Under the pieces are notes generated by a model that had not been told where the DNA came from, did no database searches, and saw only the letters and a program-made list of their open reading frames with translations. The translations under genes were made by a program, and so were the position numbers. A DNA stretch of 51,680 bases from Paludibacteraceae bacterium (GTDB taxonomy: Bacteria; Bacteroidota; Bacteroidia; Bacteroidales; Paludibacteraceae): the NCBI GenBank assembly GCA_017527905.1, contig JAFXPK010000047.1, positions 1-51,680 of the forward strand, written 5' to 3'. Positions 26,676-35,331 of the stretch are shown one piece after another (positions within the stretch are counted from its first letter, which is position 1; each line of letters starts with the position of its first letter).

Positions 26676-28211
26676 ATGAAAAGAATCATTATCACTCTAT
26701 TCGCATTATCAGTTGCATTTATGACATCGTCCGCCTCACTTACGAAAGAGCAAACAGAGGCGTTGAACGATAAAATCAAAGACTACGATTATGTGGGCGT
26801 ATTCAGCGAGAACAGAGCTCTTGTGACAAAAGATAACAAATCAGGATTCATCAACAAATCAGGTGAGGTGGTCATACCATTGCAGTTTGAGAATGTAAAA
26901 AGAGAAGGGAAGTTCAGAAATGGGCTATGGTGCGACGAATCGGTAGGTGTTATCGACAGCATGGGTAATAGAGTTGTCCCAGAGGGGAAAGTGATAAGAA
27001 TCGATCGACTTCCTTCGTGTTATGAGCCTGCTTGGAGAATTAATGAATGTTCTTATTTCAAACCGGTGGATATCATTCAAATTGAGACTGAACCAGGCAA
27101 AAAAGTCACTTATTGTTTCGAATATGGGAAACTCCTATTTACGATGGATAATGATTGGCCGGTGGTGAATAACCTTACAGGAGAAGTTCTTTCTATTACT
27201 AAGAAAGGAAAGAAAATATATTTAGGTGTTGAAGAATTGAAAAAACAAGGGTTCCAAGATCTATCCTATCACTGTCTCAGTCGAGAAGCTCGAGAATGTC
27301 TTGTGATGAAAAAAGACGGCAAGTGTGGTGTCGTCGATATGAATTTTAATGTTGTTTGCCCATTTAACATAGAAGGTATTCGCGAGTATATCGATGGAAC
27401 TGTATTGTATAATGAGTGTTTCATCTTTGATTCTGAATTTGGACGGCAAGTCTTTCCATTGACCACGACCATTTATAGGAACAATAAGATTTTAGCAGAT
27501 AAGTTATGTGATGTGGCGCATGTATATGGGAAGTATCTATTTTTTGATGGAAATTCGAATCCATCATCAGAGTTCGAAGACCTTGCGAGTAAAAATGGCA
27601 TACAAATTCCAGAATCAGCGAAACAAAAAAAATTATACACTTTGGATGGGAAAGAGGTGAATCCAATGATTATTCCTGTTGGTCAAAATAGACTAAGATT
27701 AGTAGTGAAGAATGATATATCATTATGGATGTATGAAGATGCTAAAGGTAATGCAATAATAGAGGAGCCTCTAGAACTTCAAAGTCGAACTGCTTTTGGC
27801 AAAAGAATCATACGGGCAGCATCTGCTGAAAGCCAAAGCAAGCTCTCTCATATTTGTATTGATGTTGTTACAGGAGACACTGCATGGATTCCTGAAGTTC
27901 ATCCTATTTTCGACTATTTGGGGGCTGGAATTTTGAAATTTTCGGATTTGTCAAAATATCATGCTCTTCCGCTTTTTCAATATCTTCCGCTTCATGATTA
28001 TGATGTCACCAATTCCCCAAAAGACAATGAATTGAATGTGAAATTTATGCGTAATCAAGATTACGAAAACAAAATTTACATGATAAAAAATGTAGAAACG
28101 GGCGTGGAAAAAGAATTCAAAGAGATATCCTCCTTCTCAGATGAGTTATTGCGGGTAAAGTACAATGACAGATGGTATTTCTTGAATGACAGGGGAGAGG
28201 GAATCAAATAA
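26676..28211 (+). CDS. Secreted WG-repeat-like protein
   Basis: The 511-residue product has a signal peptide (about 1-20, MKRIIITLFALSVAFMTSSA). WG-repeat-like units are visible: YVGVFSENRALVTKDNKSGFINKSGEVVIPLQFENV (cited in two parts, about 36-54 and 55-73) has the expected FINKSGE turn and IPLQFENV strand. Further weaker units occur, such as CLVMKKDGKCGVVDMNFNVV at about 209-228. WG proteins are common in Bacteroidota and form beta-propeller or solenoid-like surfaces; no enzyme activity can be assigned. Base composition is AT-rich, typical of the island. Confidence 0.7.
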   Translation: MKRIIITLFALSVAFMTSSASLTKEQTEALNDKIKDYDYVGVFSENRALVTKDNKSGFINKSGEVVIPLQFENVKREGKFRNGLWCDESVGVIDSMGNRVVPEGKVIRIDRLPSCYEPAWRINECSYFKPVDIIQIETEPGKKVTYCFEYGKLLFTMDNDWPVVNNLTGEVLSITKKGKKIYLGVEELKKQGFQDLSYHCLSREARECLVMKKDGKCGVVDMNFNVVCPFNIEGIREYIDGTVLYNECFIFDSEFGRQVFPLTTTIYRNNKILADKLCDVAHVYGKYLFFDGNSNPSSEFEDLASKNGIQIPESAKQKKLYTLDGKEVNPMIIPVGQNRLRLVVKNDISLWMYEDAKGNAIIEEPLELQSRTAFGKRIIRAASAESQSKLSHICIDVVTGDTAWIPEVHPIFDYLGAGILKFSDLSKYHALPLFQYLPLHDYDVTNSPKDNELNVKFMRNQDYENKIYMIKNVETGVEKEFKEISSFSDELLRVKYNDRWYFLNDRGEGIK

Positions 28212-28225
28212 TGTATATGATTATA

Positions 28226-28260
28226 GTTTTAACATAAAAGGACTCGTATCACCTAAGAAC
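28226..28260 (+). promoter_or_regulatory. Island leader motif, copy 2
   Basis: gttttaacataaaaggactc followed by gtatcacctaagaac. It resembles the leaders before 25644, 29947 and 30619. ACTCGT within it can also pair with ACGAGT just beyond. The start codon is 20 bases downstream. Confidence 0.45.
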
Positions 28261-28280
28261 ACGAGTATTCATATCATTAA

Positions 28281-28673
28281 ATGAAGGTGCATTTCGACGG
28301 AATTAAATATCGCTATTTCAATGAAATCTTTATAGAGATTGCGTTTCTTTTATCTCAAAGAGATAAAGTCTTGCTATATAGAGTACGTAAATTCGAGATT
28401 AAAGAGAATTTGACGTTTCCGAAGGAGTGGGTTGACTATAACCTGTCAGGAGAGATTGTGTCAATTCGAACAAATGAGGATTTAGATCAAATGGTAAAAC
28501 TGGCGAACAATGTTTACATTAAAATATGTTTTTCAGGAAGTAATTGCACCAAAGATGGAATCATTGAATCATTCCATATTATAGACGAACACGCTAAAAA
28601 TTTCAAAGTGATAGAAGAAGAGTTTCAAAACAGTGAGGAATACAAGATCGGGGAATCCGATGGAACCATATAA
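28281..28673 (+). CDS. Hypothetical cytoplasmic protein, island gene
   Basis: A 130-residue hydrophilic protein with no signal peptide or membrane segment. It begins MKVHFDGIKYRYFNEIFIEI and has a mixed alpha/beta pattern with an acidic C-terminal third. No family is recognised. It is preceded by an island leader motif and followed by the next gene after 18 bases. Size, AT-rich composition and position among unrelated small genes recall the immunity genes that accompany polymorphic toxins, but no toxin is visible, so this is only a possibility. Confidence 0.6.
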   Translation: MKVHFDGIKYRYFNEIFIEIAFLLSQRDKVLLYRVRKFEIKENLTFPKEWVDYNLSGEIVSIRTNEDLDQMVKLANNVYIKICFSGSNCTKDGIIESFHIIDEHAKNFKVIEEEFQNSEEYKIGESDGTI

Positions 28674-28691
28674 TCTATTAAAGTTAACCCC

Positions 28692-29426
28692 ATGAAGAAG
28701 ATATTTTTGTTACTTATAATGTCTGTAATGACAATGCGCATATATTCGGACGGCTTCGATTGTATTCAAGGCAATTGGTGCCAATTGTCTTTTGATGAAA
28801 GCGAAACGATTTATATTATAATAGATGGCTACAATAAGCTTGATTTATATAGATCGGATGGACTCCAATCGGCAAGCGAAGAGCATATCGTATTGGTGAA
28901 GAAGCATCTGTTGGAAAGCGAATATGATTCAAGACCTCTTAATCAGGATTCTAAAATCGAGGAAATAGAAGATAGAAATTCCAAGGTGGGTGTCTTTGTT
29001 ACTGACCGACCAGATGATTGGGATGCTTTTGGCACCAATGGTCGAATCGGTTCTGGTAGTCATACGGCATGGCCCATATCATGCGATGAGGAGAGCATGT
29101 ATATCTACAAACATGAATATATTAGGATGACGAACTTTAGCTTTGATTTTTTGTCCTTGCTACGTGACGTGTCAATTAAGAATCTCAAAAATTATGTCCT
29201 TAAATATTTAAAGTTTGAACTTGCTCTTCCAGTAAAAGAGTCTATAAATGGGGAAAAGGACGGAGAGAATTTCCAAATTGGCAAGAAAGATATTTTGAGA
29301 GTGTTGAAAACCGATGGCGCCACGTGTCAAGTGGAAGTTTGGACCAAAAATAAAGGAACCATTCAATGTAATGTGAAAAAGGAGGATATTACATTCTTGG
29401 GAGATTACATAGACGATAATAGATGA
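28692..29426 (+). CDS. Secreted hypothetical protein, island gene
   Basis: The 244-residue protein has a signal peptide (MKKIFLLLIMSVMTMRIYS, cleavage near 19). The mature part is acidic, with an N-terminal region around GFDCIQGNWCQLSFDE and a C-terminal half that ends in a small beta domain (GATCQVEVWTKNKGTIQCNV). Four cysteines in two pairs could form disulfides in the periplasm. I recognise no family. It is 18 bases after the previous gene, so the two are likely co-transcribed. Confidence 0.6.
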   Translation: MKKIFLLLIMSVMTMRIYSDGFDCIQGNWCQLSFDESETIYIIIDGYNKLDLYRSDGLQSASEEHIVLVKKHLLESEYDSRPLNQDSKIEEIEDRNSKVGVFVTDRPDDWDAFGTNGRIGSGSHTAWPISCDEESMYIYKHEYIRMTNFSFDFLSLLRDVSIKNLKNYVLKYLKFELALPVKESINGEKDGENFQIGKKDILRVLKTDGATCQVEVWTKNKGTIQCNVKKEDITFLGDYIDDNR

Positions 29427-29452
29427 TAAGAACCCATTAAATTTAGAGAATC

Positions 29453-29836
29453 ATGGATGAATTTAGGCTTTTGATATTAATGTTTATCTGTCATGTGCTA
29501 GATGACTTTGTGTTACAGCTCGCATGTTTAAGTAAGCTCAAGCAGAAATCGTGGTGGATGTCTCAAACGGACAATGAGTTGTATAAACGTGATTACTATG
29601 TGGGTTTAGTTGTGCATAGTTTCTCATGGTCGGGATGGATCCTGCTCCCCTTGATATTCTTTGCCCCGGATGTTCCCGGAACGATGCTGTTAATCGCCTT
29701 TCTGATCAATGGAGTTCTTCATGCGGTCATGGACAATAGGAAAGCGAATAAGTTGGATGTGAGTTTATTGGCGGATCAGTTGTTCCATTTCTTCCAGATA
29801 ATGGCAACTTGGATCGTGTTATGTGTAGTGAGGTAG
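29453..29836 (+). CDS. DUF3307-like membrane protein
   Basis: This 127-residue integral membrane protein has about four hydrophobic segments. The motifs HVLDDFVLQ near the start, HAVMD in the middle and LLADQLFHF near the end match the conserved His/Asp pattern of DUF3307, a family found on phages, plasmids and bacterial islands. The function of the family is unknown; the membrane-embedded His and Asp residues suggest metal binding or catalysis. It follows the previous gene by 26 bases. Its presence fits an island of mobile character. Confidence 0.65.
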   Translation: MDEFRLLILMFICHVLDDFVLQLACLSKLKQKSWWMSQTDNELYKRDYYVGLVVHSFSWSGWILLPLIFFAPDVPGTMLLIAFLINGVLHAVMDNRKANKLDVSLLADQLFHFFQIMATWIVLCVVR

Positions 29837-29872
29837 GGAATGGGATAATGCGGGGGGTAATTGTAAGTGTTT

Positions 29873-29903
29873 GATATAAGGGAGAATTGTGTCGCTTAAA
29901 AAC
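29873..29903 (+). promoter_or_regulatory. Island leader motif, copy 3
   Basis: gatataagggagaattgtgt followed by cgcttaaaaac. The core TCGCTTAAAA is shared with the copy at 30556. The start codon lies about 43 bases further on. Confidence 0.45.
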
Positions 29904-29946
29904 TCGAAACGCCCGAAGGAATGTTCAACTTAAACGAATTATATAT

Positions 29947-30543
29947 ATGAAACGATTAATGGTAGTTTTTTCGATGATTCTTTGCGTTATTGAAGTATCT
30001 GCAGTGAAGAAGTTTGACTTTAAGATGTGCGAATTAAGCAGACAAGTCATAATTGGAGATAATAACGATATGCTGATAAGCATAATCGGCGAAAGCGCAT
30101 TTGCTATCTATATTCTCGTTGAAAAAGACAAAATTCCGCAATTCCGGAAGGCTTTCAAGGAAGCGAATAACAAGTATAAGGAATGGATAGTAGTGGCACA
30201 ACAAAATAATGTCACTGATTTATCGAAGGAGATGTCGCTTGTGAACAAGTTCCCGTCAGTGAAGATTGTCTATAGATTCTATGATGCTGATTATTTTACG
30301 TTAGAATACAACCTTGTTCCTTCTGTATTGTTTACGGTGGATAAGAAACGGCTTTATTTCATACGGAATAAGGAAGTCGAATCGCAAAGAATAAACGAAT
30401 ACAATATAATAGAGAGTCGGACTGAGACGACTTTGTTTAGCTTTGAATCCGTATCTGAATCGAATGAATTGCAAAGAATCTTATTTGAGGAATTGGATAA
30501 GATAGAGAAGGAAAATAAGAGGTTGAACGAACTATTCAAGTAG
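29947..30543 (+). CDS. Secreted hypothetical protein, island gene
   Basis: I start at 29947, where a signal peptide appears (MKRLMVVFSMILCVIEVSAVKK); an in-frame start 60 bases upstream would bury it. The 198-residue protein has an alpha/beta N-terminal half (SRQVIIGDNNDMLISIIGESAFAIYIL is visible in parts at about 31-57) and a C-terminal predicted coiled coil rich in Glu and Lys (LDKIEKENKRLNELFK). No family is recognised. It is preceded by an island leader motif. Confidence 0.6.
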   Translation: MKRLMVVFSMILCVIEVSAVKKFDFKMCELSRQVIIGDNNDMLISIIGESAFAIYILVEKDKIPQFRKAFKEANNKYKEWIVVAQQNNVTDLSKEMSLVNKFPSVKIVYRFYDADYFTLEYNLVPSVLFTVDKKRLYFIRNKEVESQRINEYNIIESRTETTLFSFESVSESNELQRILFEELDKIEKENKRLNELFK

Positions 30544-30555
30544 TTCATTTTTAAT

Positions 30556-30586
30556 TTAATATAAAGGAATCTTTATCGCTTAAAAC
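30556..30586 (+). promoter_or_regulatory. Island leader motif, copy 4
   Basis: taatataaaggaatctttat followed by cgcttaaaaca. It aligns with 29873-29903 over most of its length. The start codon of the next gene is 33 bases downstream. Confidence 0.45.
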
Positions 30587-30618
30587 AGATAGAATAAATA
30601 CTTCGCAGGTTAATACTA

Positions 30619-31032
30619 ATGAGTCTAAAAAATGGAGGCGTTACAAAAAAAGTAATAAAAGATATTCTTAAGGATTCTTTTGTCGTCTATTTAATTTTAT
30701 TGTTCTCAATGTTTCATTTGTCATCCTCCGGCGACATTAAGATTAATGAATGGATATTCTATCCTATTGTGTATTTTGCCATACAGTATTCCTTTGTCAT
30801 TATAGAAGTTATTCTATCGTTCATTTTATTCTATTTAAAACGGGTAAAGAAAATCTCTTCGCATTTTTTTGTTGTCTCAATCCTGTGCGTTCTATACATT
30901 GACATATTGCCTATTACTGGTGTTTTCCAAGGTCATTATGATCGTTGGAGTGTAGTAGTGGGATTTGTCATTTCAATTGCATATAAAGTTGTGATGACGA
31001 AATATAGATTTGTAAAGTATAAAAAAGAATAG
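30619..31032 (+). CDS. Small membrane protein, island gene
   Basis: A 137-residue protein with about four transmembrane segments (about 20-36, 44-72, 81-97 and 108-124) and a basic C-terminus. No motif or family is recognised. It lies in the AT-rich island behind a leader motif. A membrane-embedded immunity or stress role cannot be excluded or supported. Confidence 0.55.
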   Translation: MSLKNGGVTKKVIKDILKDSFVVYLILLFSMFHLSSSGDIKINEWIFYPIVYFAIQYSFVIIEVILSFILFYLKRVKKISSHFFVVSILCVLYIDILPITGVFQGHYDRWSVVVGFVISIAYKVVMTKYRFVKYKKE

Positions 31033-31094
31033 TGGGGGATGGATTTTGGAATGTATAAATCAACGCCACACTCCATCATCTTCAAAAAATGTGC

Positions 31095-31102
31095 TAAATT
31101 TG
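31095..31102 (+). promoter_or_regulatory. Candidate -7 box before the propeller-like gene
   Basis: TAAATTTG fits TAnnTTTG and would give a leader of about 30 bases. No -33 element is seen. Confidence 0.3.
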
Positions 31103-31136
31103 AAACTATGGGTTCGAACACAATATAGAGTAGTAT

Positions 31137-32153
31137 ATGAAGATAATAGAAAAAATACAAGATGTCCGAAGTTTTGGACTATATAGAGGGGAGGAGTTTA
31201 TTGCTTTAAATGATAGGATTTTAATTGGCAATAGGGAGATGGATGTAATGTCCAATGAGGATTATTTTTGTCATAATGATGTCTTAACTAAAGGTGTGTA
31301 TGGAGAGGGAACGAATAAAAAACACTATCTATATTCCGACGGCAAATTTCTAGCTGAGGAGTGCCGATATGAAGACTTTGTCTTTTTCAGCCCAGACTCT
31401 TATTATTCTTCAGTGTATAAATGCGATGAAAAAAAAGAGTATTTTTCTTTTATAGAGAATGGCCAAGAATATCTGTTCAGTGTTGATTCAGATGCTTTCT
31501 TTTATAACCTTAGATACAATAAGCGGAATTCCATATTACTACTTCCTAAATCAGACAATAAAAGCATTTTGTTTTATTCTAGGGATGGTAATTTGCTTTG
31601 GAAATATAATGTTGAAAGACAGGATGTTAGCATTGACTTGAATGGTACAATAGAAGACGAAGATTTTGTGATTATATGTTGCTATACAAACGAACTCGAA
31701 AAATATTCTGTTGAGTGTTTCAATATAAAAACAGGGGAGAAAATTTGGGGCATTTATGGAAATGATATACAATGTGGTTCTTCATATAAGTTGGGACCAA
31801 AAGGAATGTTATATGGTCTATCTACTATATGGAATGATAAGGCAGAAATCGTTATGGAGTGTATTGCCCTGAAGAATGGAGAGCGAATGGTTATTGATAT
31901 AAAGGGAATAGAAGATTCTGACATAGATATAGATTCAAGTCGTTCCACAATATATGGAAACATGTTGTATTTTAACTATAATCGTCCTGTCCCAACTATT
32001 GCTTCTATAGATTTGGGAACTATGTGTTTGGTTGAAGAATTGAAAATAAAGACTTCAAAATATGCGAGAATGGGAGATTCCCCTATAGTGACAGAGGATA
32101 AAGTATATCAATATATAACCTCAATGCGTGAATTACATGTTTATAGCAGATAG
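31137..32153 (+). CDS. PQQ-like beta-propeller protein, cytoplasmic, island gene
   Basis: The 338-residue product has no signal peptide. It shows propeller-type blade motifs: YSRDGNLLWKYNVERQDVSI (about 147-166) and FNIKTGEKIWGIYGNDIQ (about 197-214), resembling PQQ-like beta-propeller repeats (DGxxLWxY, TGExxWxxY). Other blades are degenerate. Cytoplasmic propellers of this kind usually serve as binding scaffolds. It ends the island and runs towards the minus-strand dacB gene with only 6 bases between the stop codons. Composition is strongly AT-rich. Confidence 0.6.
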   Translation: MKIIEKIQDVRSFGLYRGEEFIALNDRILIGNREMDVMSNEDYFCHNDVLTKGVYGEGTNKKHYLYSDGKFLAEECRYEDFVFFSPDSYYSSVYKCDEKKEYFSFIENGQEYLFSVDSDAFFYNLRYNKRNSILLLPKSDNKSILFYSRDGNLLWKYNVERQDVSIDLNGTIEDEDFVIICCYTNELEKYSVECFNIKTGEKIWGIYGNDIQCGSSYKLGPKGMLYGLSTIWNDKAEIVMECIALKNGERMVIDIKGIEDSDIDIDSSRSTIYGNMLYFNYNRPVPTIASIDLGTMCLVEELKIKTSKYARMGDSPIVTEDKVYQYITSMRELHVYSR

Positions 32154-32159
32154 TATCTC

Positions 32160-33593
32160 CTATTTCCCCTTATCCGCCGCGATCACCGCATTGATCATCT
32201 TGACGATTTGTTGCACCATCGGTTTCCGCTGTCCGGTGAAGTTGGAGACCATGATGCTGAAGGCGTACCATTTGTTGTTGGCGTTGATGTAGCCGGCGTA
32301 GTTCTGCACGCGCTCCATGCTACCGCTCTTGACGAACGCCTTGCCTTCCAGGGCGGTACCCTTCATGAAACCCGCCACGGTGCCGTTCCTGCCGGCTGTG
32401 GGTAGTGTCTGGAGGAAGGATTTCGAATAGGTGCTCTGATTATGCATGTAGGAGAGCACGTCTACCATGAACTTCGGTGAGAGGGCGTTCTTCATCGAGA
32501 GCCCCGATCCATCCACTTGGAAGACCCGCTTCGTCTCGATGCCCAGCCCCGACCAATACTTGGATATCACACTGGCGGACCTCCATCCCACGCAGGGCGC
32601 GAGGCTGTCCTTCTGCTTGGATAGGATGAGGAAGATGCTCTCCGCATAGAGGTTGTTGCTCTTGTGGTTGGTGACCCGCTCGATCTCCTTCAGCGTGGCG
32701 GACTTATGCACGAAAAGCGTGTCGCGGATCGAGTCCCGCTTGTACCATCTGACCGTGGTGGCGAGAGAATCGACCGTGATGCCCGCGCTGATCAGCAGGT
32801 TGCGGAGGGAGTCGGCCAAGAAGAGGGCAGGCTCTGGCATCTCCGTCTTGAGGAATTGTTTCGTGTTGACCGGCAGGTTGCCCCTGAACGTGGGAGCCCA
32901 GGAGAAGTCCGTTTTCGTCATTCTCCACGCTTTTTCCTTCCCGGTCTGGGTCATCTCTATCTTGGGCTGTAAAAGTCCCGTAGAGGGCGTGCAACTCGTG
33001 TAGGAGATTCCGCAGGAGTCGGACGACAGCACGATGCCCAGCAGGTTGTCATGGATGTTGAGGCCGGAGGGGGTCGGCGAGTAGGAGGATCCGATGTCCT
33101 CCACCAGCCAATGGAACGGTGCGCCGTCCTCCCTGAAGACGGAGGCGTCGCCCACCACATGTCCCGTGATCCGTTTGATGCCCTTCTCTTGCAGGGCAAG
33201 CAGTGCCTCGGCGTAGAAATCGCCTGCGCTCGGCGCATAGGCGGAGCCTAACGTGGGGTCGCCTCCTCCACGGATGTAGAGGTCGCCGTGAAGCGTCGAA
33301 TCGATGATCGTGCCGCAGTATTCGATGTTCGTCTTGAACCGGAAGGTGTCGGAAAGCATCTCCATGGCGGCGGCCGTCGTGATGATCTTGGTGACGGAGG
33401 CAGGGTTCCTGTCCGTCATCTCCTGGTAGCTCGCCACGACCCGACCGTTGGTGATATCTTTCACCAAAAAACCTATGCCCGCCTGTATGAGGTTGTCGGA
33501 GTTGACGAACTCCTCGATGGCTTTGTTCTCCTGCGCCATGGCGGACATGCAAAGCGTAACGGATAGGATAAGGTTTAAAATGACTTTCCGCAT
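32160..33593 (-). CDS. dacB: D-alanyl-D-alanine carboxypeptidase/endopeptidase PBP4 (DacB)
   Basis: The 477-residue protein belongs to peptidase family S13, which trims or cleaves peptidoglycan peptide cross-links in the periplasm. A signal peptide (1-20, ending MSAMA) is present. The three penicillin-binding motifs are visible: SVTK at Ser66-Lys69, SNN at about 306-308, and KSG at about 417-419. The large S13-specific insertion lies between the first two motifs. It starts 30 bases after the DUF853 gene in the same direction and is probably co-transcribed with it. Confidence 0.93.
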   Translation of the reverse strand: MRKVILNLILSVTLCMSAMAQENKAIEEFVNSDNLIQAGIGFLVKDITNGRVVASYQEMTDRNPASVTKIITTAAAMEMLSDTFRFKTNIEYCGTIIDSTLHGDLYIRGGGDPTLGSAYAPSAGDFYAEALLALQEKGIKRITGHVVGDASVFREDGAPFHWLVEDIGSSYSPTPSGLNIHDNLLGIVLSSDSCGISYTSCTPSTGLLQPKIEMTQTGKEKAWRMTKTDFSWAPTFRGNLPVNTKQFLKTEMPEPALFLADSLRNLLISAGITVDSLATTVRWYKRDSIRDTLFVHKSATLKEIERVTNHKSNNLYAESIFLILSKQKDSLAPCVGWRSASVISKYWSGLGIETKRVFQVDGSGLSMKNALSPKFMVDVLSYMHNQSTYSKSFLQTLPTAGRNGTVAGFMKGTALEGKAFVKSGSMERVQNYAGYINANNKWYAFSIMVSNFTGQRKPMVQQIVKMINAVIAADKGK

Positions 33594-33623
33594 ATTATTT
33601 TCCTCCCATATCGAATGGTTGTG

Positions 33624-35108
33624 TTAACGTCCTTTTACTATGTTCTTGACCAGGGCTTTCCCTAGTGGTTTCAATATGTTCGTGCTGATCCATTTCCAGA
33701 TAGCCTTGTTTCTCTTCTTAGAGGCTTTTTGAGCTTTCGCATCCTCCTTCTCCTTCTGCTTCTTCTTGCTCTCTTCCTCTTTGGCGGCTATCTCTTTGGA
33801 TTTCTGCTCTTCCTGTTTCTTCGCGTCGTCGATCAGTATCTCATAGGCGGAGCGGCGGTCTTCCGTCTCGCGGTACGATTTCTCGAGACCGGATTCCTTG
33901 ATGGCCTTCTTCCTCTCCTCCTCGGTGATCGGACCGATTTGGCCCTGCGGGCAGAGCATCTTCGCTCTTTCCACCACGTTAGGGGCACCTTTCTCGTCGA
34001 GGAAGGAGATCAGGGCCTCTCCCGTCTCCAACTCAAGCAACGCCTTCTCCGTGTCGAAGGATTCGTTGGTGCGGAAAGATTGCGCCACGGCCTTGACCGC
34101 CTTTTGGTCCTTAGGCGTGAAGGCGCGGAGGGCGTGTTGTATCTTGTTACCTAATTGACCCAAAATGTTTTCCGGAATATCCATCGGGTTTTGGGTGATG
34201 AAGTAGACGCCGACTCCCTTGGAACGGATCAGTCGGACGATCTTCTCTATCTGCGTCAGCAATGCCTTGGAGGCGTCGTCGAACAGCAGGTGCGCCTCGT
34301 CGAAGAAGAAGATGAACTTAGGCTTGTCCAGGTCTCCCACTTCAGGCAACTCGTTGTAGATGGAGGTCAGGAGCCACATCAGGAAGGCGGAGTAGAGCCT
34401 TGGGTTGTGGTAGAGCTTATCCGCCGCGAGGATGTTGAGCATACCCTTCTTGGTGTCGTGCATTCTTTCCGTGACGAAGAAATCCTCGATCTTGAATTCA
34501 GGAAGGCCGAAGAAGAGGTCACCGCCTTGCTCCTCCAGCGCCAACAGGTTTCGTTGGATGGCGCCTACGGATATGGACGAGATGTTACCGTATTCCGTTT
34601 GGAACTCCTTGGCGTTCTGCCCTATGTAGTTGAGCGCGGCGCGGAGGTCCTTCAGGTCGTCCAGTGGCATGTTCCTATCCTCGCAGATGCGGAAGACAGC
34701 GGCCAGCACGCCCTCCTGCGTGTCGGTGAGCGACATGATGCGGGAGAATAGCAGTACGCCGAAGTTCTTGATGGTCACACGCATCGGAACACCTTGTTCC
34801 CCGTAGACGTCGAAGAACTGGACAGGGTAAGGTTGGAAGTCGAACGTGACGCCGAACTCGTTTTGTCTCTTCTCGATGAATTTGGTCAGGGTACCCTCTT
34901 TGTAGACGCCCGAGAGGTCGCCCTTCATGTCGGCCATGAAGCATGGGACACCCAAATCACTGAATGATTCTGCCAATACTTGGAGGGAAACTGTCTTTCC
35001 TGTTCCGGTCGCGCCTGCGATGAGGCCGTGTCTGTTCGCCATCTTAGGCTCGATGTAGAGCGGATGGTCCGAATGCGCTATGTATAAGCGGTTTTCGTTA
35101 TCTAACAT
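33624..35108 (-). CDS. DUF853/HerA-like P-loop ATPase (YjgR type)
   Basis: A 494-residue cytoplasmic ATPase. Walker A is GATGTGKTVSLQ (about 32-43) and Walker B is FIFFFDEAHLLF (about 265-276). The arginine-rich sensor region and ITQNPMDIPENILGQLGNKIQHALR match the DUF853 family, relatives of HerA/FtsK translocases. The C-terminal 70 residues are a highly charged Lys/Glu coiled coil followed by a hydrophobic-basic end. The family is widespread but its substrate is unknown; DNA or protein translocation is inferred. The minus-strand box TATATTTG at 35144-35137 is its likely promoter. Confidence 0.88.
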   Translation of the reverse strand: MLDNENRLYIAHSDHPLYIEPKMANRHGLIAGATGTGKTVSLQVLAESFSDLGVPCFMADMKGDLSGVYKEGTLTKFIEKRQNEFGVTFDFQPYPVQFFDVYGEQGVPMRVTIKNFGVLLFSRIMSLTDTQEGVLAAVFRICEDRNMPLDDLKDLRAALNYIGQNAKEFQTEYGNISSISVGAIQRNLLALEEQGGDLFFGLPEFKIEDFFVTERMHDTKKGMLNILAADKLYHNPRLYSAFLMWLLTSIYNELPEVGDLDKPKFIFFFDEAHLLFDDASKALLTQIEKIVRLIRSKGVGVYFITQNPMDIPENILGQLGNKIQHALRAFTPKDQKAVKAVAQSFRTNESFDTEKALLELETGEALISFLDEKGAPNVVERAKMLCPQGQIGPITEEERKKAIKESGLEKSYRETEDRRSAYEILIDDAKKQEEQKSKEIAAKEEESKKKQKEKEDAKAQKASKKRNKAIWKWISTNILKPLGKALVKNIVKGR

Positions 35109-35136
35109 AGTATGTCGTTTTTATTCTTTTTTTCCG

Positions 35137-35144
35137 CAAATATA
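35137..35144 (-). promoter_or_regulatory. Candidate -7 box for the DUF853-dacB operon
   Basis: On the minus strand TATATTTG lies 28 bases before the start codon at 35108. The -33 region has no clear TTTG. Confidence 0.4.
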
Positions 35145-35235
35145 GTAAAAAAAGAGCGAAATGTTAAGGTTTATAGAAGGTTAGTTTGCTGCTCCGAACA
35201 AGTGGAGGGGCAGACAGATGAAAAAGTATGATAAA

Positions 35236-35252
35236 CTAAAGTTGTACTTTAG
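35236..35252. promoter_or_regulatory. Inverted repeat overlapping the -33 box: candidate operator
   Basis: CTAAAGT-TGT-ACTTTAG is a perfect 7-bp inverted repeat. Its right arm covers the probable -33 element of the promoter at 35248-35278, a position where a bound protein would block transcription. No regulator gene is adjacent. Confidence 0.5.
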
Positions 35253-35278
35253 ATTATCTTGTAAAATCACTATGTTTG
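35248..35278 (+). promoter_or_regulatory. Promoter of the nucleotidyltransferase-like gene
   Basis: TTTA at 35248-35251, a 19-base spacer and TATGTTTG at 35271-35278 match the -33/-7 pattern except for one base. The leader to 35332 is about 49 bases. Confidence 0.55.
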
Positions 35279-35331
35279 CAATATTGAAATAACTCCATGT
35301 ACAATGATAGAAAGAATTCTGTGAATAAAAG

